Assembly: GCA_027064135.1 (NCBI GenBank)
Contig: JAMOQG010000126.1
Span: forward strand, 1-33,638
Length of the DNA stretch: 33,638 bases
Direction of reading: 5' to 3'
From: Peptostreptococcaceae bacterium
Lineage (GTDB): Bacteria > Bacillota > Clostridia > Peptostreptococcales > Acidaminobacteraceae
Shown: piece by piece, positions 31,032-33,638 of the stretch
Numbering within the stretch: the first letter of the stretch is position 1
How the letters are laid out: each line of letters starts with the position of its first letter
Notes under the pieces: model-generated
Told to the model about the DNA's origin: nothing
Databases searched by the model: none
The model's input: the letters and a program-made list of their open reading frames with translations, nothing else
Position numbers and translations under genes: made by a program

Positions 31032-31544
31032 ATGAATAATTTAAGAAAATTAATTTTGCTATTATTAATAATATTAACAGTGCTTTTTTTCTTTCCAGTT
31101 AAAATTTTACAAGTTTATATTTTTGATAAAGGAGATAGATTTAATGAAGTAATTTACCAGGTACCAGTGCATGTTAATGATGATGTGTCTGTATTATGGA
31201 CTCATTCAGTTAGTAGGCGCCCAATCGTTGAAACATATACAGTAAATGATCAGTTGAAATTTGATATTAAAGAAATGAGATTTGATACATATAGTGCTAA
31301 TTTACCATCAAAACCGGAATGCGGTACTAAATGGGAATTTCACGATGATTATATAAGAGTTTATAATTATGATGTTGAATTTGATGAAATACCTATTGTT
31401 ATCGGAAAAGTAGTTGCAAATCATATTTTGCAATATAATGATAAAGAAGTGGTTTTAAAAGATATTTATAAACCAGGTGGTTACGTGAAAGTAAGGGTTG
31501 TTAAGGAATCTTTGATTTCTTATTTAAAGGAGGGGGTTTTTTAA
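31032..31544 (+). CDS. DUF1850 protein of the TAXI-TRAP system
   Basis: 170 residues. One N-terminal TM helix (about 7-25) anchors an extracytoplasmic domain with WTHSVSRRPIVETYTV near 57 and KEMRFDTYSANLP near 83, the DUF1850 pattern. These proteins are encoded between the TAXI binding protein and the fused permease in many Firmicutes and are thought to belong to the transporter; their job is unknown. RBS GAGAGGGAG. Its stop codon touches the permease start. Confidence 0.88.
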   Translation: MNNLRKLILLLLIILTVLFFFPVKILQVYIFDKGDRFNEVIYQVPVHVNDDVSVLWTHSVSRRPIVETYTVNDQLKFDIKEMRFDTYSANLPSKPECGTKWEFHDDYIRVYNYDVEFDEIPIVIGKVVANHILQYNDKEVVLKDIYKPGGYVKVRVVKESLISYLKEGVF

Positions 31545-33518
31545 ATGGAAGATAATAATTTAGAAAACATGTCAGCAGAGGAACGAAGTGAAGCAATATT
31601 AAAGAAATATGATAGAGAATTTGCATATCGTAGATTACAAGGTCCTTTATTAAAAATAGTATCAGCATTGGCTATAGTATGGAGTTTATTTCAACTTTAT
31701 ACAGCAGGATTTGGTTTACAACCACCAACAATACAAAGAGGTTTACATGTAGGATTCGCTTTAGTACTTATATTTTTACTTTATCCTATGAGAAAAGACG
31801 ATGAAACAAATAGAGTTCATTGGTATGATTATGTAATGGTAATATTATCAATGATAGTAGTAGGTTATTTATTAATGAATTTTAGAGCACTTTTATTTAG
31901 AGCAGGGGCATATACTACTGTTGATACAATTATTGCAGCAATGGCAGTAGTAATTGTAATTGAAGCAACAAGAAGAGTTGCAGGGCCAATATTAATTACG
32001 GTTTCATCAACGTTTTTATTATATGCAGTGTTTGGGAATCATATACCAGGATTTTTTGCACACTCAGGTTATAGTATAAAAAGAATTGTAACTTATGCCT
32101 GGTTAAGTTCTGAATCGATTTTAGGAATTCCTATTATGGTATCAGCAACTTTTATATTTCTATTTCTATTATTTGCAACATATTTAAAGAAAACTGGAAT
32201 TGGCGATTGGTTAACTGATATAGCATTATCACTTGCTGGACATAAAGTTGGAGGACCTGCAAAAGCTGCAATTGTAGCTAGTGCAACTCAAGGTACAATT
32301 TCTGGAAGTTCTGTTGCAAATACTGTAGGAACTGGTTCAGTTACAATTCCACTAATGAAAAGTATTGGATATAGACCGGAATTTGCTGGCGCAGTTGAAG
32401 CAGCAGCATCTACAGGAGGACAATTAATGCCACCGGTAATGGGAGCAGCAGCTTTTATTATGACTGAATTTACAGATTTACCATATATAACTATTGCACT
32501 TGGTGCAACTATACCAGCTTTTTTATATTTTGCAGGTATTTTTATAATGGTACATTTAGAAGCTAAAAAGCATGGACTTCTAGGAATTCCTAAATCAGAT
32601 TTACCTAAAACTGGAAAACTTCTTAAAGAAAAATGGTTCTTAGGAATACCTATTATATTTATAGTAACTTTATTAGTTAAAGGTTATACTCCAATGTTTT
32701 CAGCATTATATGGTACCATGTCAGCTATAGCAATTGGTATAATTAATGGTTTTATTGATAAAGATATTAAATTTGGATTCAAAGAAATTGTTGAAGGATT
32801 AGAAGAAGGTGCAAAATCAGCATTACCAGTTGTAATGGCTTGTGCTAGTGCGGGAATAATTGTAGGTGTTGTAACTTTAACAGGACTTGGAATTAAATTA
32901 TCTCATGGTATTGTAGCACTTGCTGGCGGAAATCTTTATTTAACAATGATTTTAACAATGATAGCATCAATTATTTTAGGAATGGGAATGCCAACTACAG
33001 CAAATTATATAGTTCAAGCAACTGTAGCTGCACCAGCTTTAATTAGTATTGGTGTGCCTATTTTAGCAGCTCATTTATTTGTATTCTATTTTGGTATTAT
33101 TGCAGATATTACACCGCCAGTAGCGTTAGCAGCATTTGCTGGATCAGGAATTGCAAAATCAAATCCATTTAAAACTGGTGTTGAGGCAGCACGGCTTGCC
33201 TTTGCAGCATATTTAGTACCATTTTTATTTGTAACTTCACCAGTCCTTGTACTTGTTGATGCAACAATTCCTAAAGTAGTAATAGCGTTAGCTACAGCAT
33301 TAATTGGTATGTATTCTTTAGCTGGAGCGGTAAGTGGATACTTTAGAACACCTGCAAGAGTTTGGGAAAGATTAGTATTAGCATTTTCCGGATTATTATT
33401 AGTTAATCCTTCATATGTTACTAGTATTGCTGGAGTAGGAATATTTGCTGTAATGTATTTTATTAAGCATAGAGAAGAAGTAAAATTAGAAAAAATAGAA
33501 GGTGAAAAAGTTGAGTAA
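31545..33518 (+). CDS. TRAP transporter fused permease (DctQ-DctM), TAXI type
   Basis: 657 residues, RBS AGGAGGGGG. The N-terminal DctQ-like part (about 30-150, four TM helices) is fused to a large DctM-like part (about 155-640, about 12 TM) carrying AIVASATQGTISGSSVANTV and AAASTGGQLMPPVMGAAAFIM. These glycine- and serine-rich loops are the ion and substrate region of the fused permeases. It imports substrate with the TAXI protein using a cation gradient. The final 8 nt overlap the aminotransferase gene. Confidence 0.95.
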   Translation: MEDNNLENMSAEERSEAILKKYDREFAYRRLQGPLLKIVSALAIVWSLFQLYTAGFGLQPPTIQRGLHVGFALVLIFLLYPMRKDDETNRVHWYDYVMVILSMIVVGYLLMNFRALLFRAGAYTTVDTIIAAMAVVIVIEATRRVAGPILITVSSTFLLYAVFGNHIPGFFAHSGYSIKRIVTYAWLSSESILGIPIMVSATFIFLFLLFATYLKKTGIGDWLTDIALSLAGHKVGGPAKAAIVASATQGTISGSSVANTVGTGSVTIPLMKSIGYRPEFAGAVEAAASTGGQLMPPVMGAAAFIMTEFTDLPYITIALGATIPAFLYFAGIFIMVHLEAKKHGLLGIPKSDLPKTGKLLKEKWFLGIPIIFIVTLLVKGYTPMFSALYGTMSAIAIGIINGFIDKDIKFGFKEIVEGLEEGAKSALPVVMACASAGIIVGVVTLTGLGIKLSHGIVALAGGNLYLTMILTMIASIILGMGMPTTANYIVQATVAAPALISIGVPILAAHLFVFYFGIIADITPPVALAAFAGSGIAKSNPFKTGVEAARLAFAAYLVPFLFVTSPVLVLVDATIPKVVIALATALIGMYSLAGAVSGYFRTPARVWERLVLAFSGLLLVNPSYVTSIAGVGIFAVMYFIKHREEVKLEKIEGEKVE

Positions 33519-33638
33519 AAACAACGCACCAGATAATAATGTGTTTTATAGAAACCAGAATTGGAGATATCCAAAGATAGTAAAAGCAGAAGGGATATAT
33601 CTATATGATGACAAAGGAAACACATATATTGACGGATG
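33511..33638 (+). CDS. Class III aminotransferase, N-terminal fragment (truncated by right edge)
   Basis: Starts at TTG 33511 with AAGGTG at 33499-33504 as RBS and overlaps the permease stop, so it is translationally coupled. The 42 codons visible give MSKNNAPDNNVFYRNQNWRY, then PKIVKAEGIYLYDDKGNTYIDG. The last stretch (GxYLYDxxGxxYIDG) is the N-terminal signature of class III PLP aminotransferases acting on amino groups of omega-amino acids or diamines. The rest, including the PLP lysine, is beyond the window. Its coupling to the transporter suggests that the imported compound is transaminated. Confidence 0.85.
   Translation, partial: MSKNNAPDNNVFYRNQNWRYPKIVKAEGIYLYDDKGNTYIDG

Noticed and set aside
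33086-33625. Long open frame (179 codons) on the minus strand under the permease gene
   Set aside because: It lies antisense to a clear TRAP permease, has no RBS and its translation shows no family features; AT-rich codon bias explains it.
1-33638. CRISPR arrays, tRNA or rRNA genes, insertion sequences, prophage genes
   Set aside because: No regularly spaced repeats, tRNA cloverleaf, rRNA sequence, transposase or phage protein was seen, apart from the group II intron end.

Overview
The window is strongly AT-rich, uses ATG/GTG/TTG starts behind Gram-positive-type ribosome binding sites, and carries a T-box, a cobalamin riboswitch, a YaaQ/DarA-type c-di-AMP receptor, RNase M5 and RecU. This points to a low-GC Firmicute, most likely an anaerobic, motile clostridium. 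It decodes UGA as selenocysteine, because it encodes a HesB-like selenoprotein, and it takes up B12. The genus cannot be named from this sequence.

Layout. 1-124 is the 3' end (domains V and VI) of a group II intron that continues to the left. It abuts the stop codon of a leftward DUF5610-like gene driven by a sigma-D-type promoter. 758-6417 is a rightward housekeeping run: two small membrane proteins, a YaaO-type decarboxylase, signal peptidase I, darA, holB, ricT and rsmI. After an AT-rich insert (a nucleotidyltransferase/unknown gene pair at 6441-7290 and three leftward unknown or membrane genes at 7322-8871), the run resumes with T-box-metG, tatD, yabE-like, rnmV and rsmA, facing recU. The order matches the yaaO-ksgA block near oriC in Bacillus subtilis, with tmk, yaaR and yabA absent.

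15084-16971 is a redox island. A promoter overlapped by a perfect CCCC-TATATA-GGGG palindrome drives a HesB-like selenoprotein (in-frame TGA at 15560) and a glutaredoxin-like protein. Next comes a separately transcribed CsoR/CstR-family repressor whose metal-binding His is Tyr, so only the two cysteines remain, as in persulfide sensors; an HD-domain protein follows. 17099-19885 holds a COG2509 flavoprotein, an Mrp/ApbC-type Fe-S carrier ATPase and a Cys-rich YkuS-like protein. Two non-coding stretches (15084-15396 and 19886-20227) contain clusters of DnaA-box-like 9-mers.

20228-24105 is B12 uptake (cobalamin riboswitch, btuF, btuC, btuD), then an NfsA-type nitroreductase. 24136-26072 is a leftward GGDEF + HAD phosphatase pair. 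26188-27526 is an NfeD-SPFH membrane-microdomain pair. 27629 to the right edge is a GlnK/GlnL-like two-component system, three TTTTGT repeats at exact 10-bp spacing (the operator type described for GlnL), a TAXI-type TRAP transporter (binding protein, DUF1850 protein, fused permease) and the start of a class III aminotransferase. This looks like a sensor-regulator-transporter-catabolic enzyme unit for an amino compound.

No tRNA, rRNA or CRISPR array was seen. The best candidates for something not yet described are the selenoprotein/CstR-like island, the GlnL-like control of a TAXI-TRAP system, and the nucleotidyltransferase pair.
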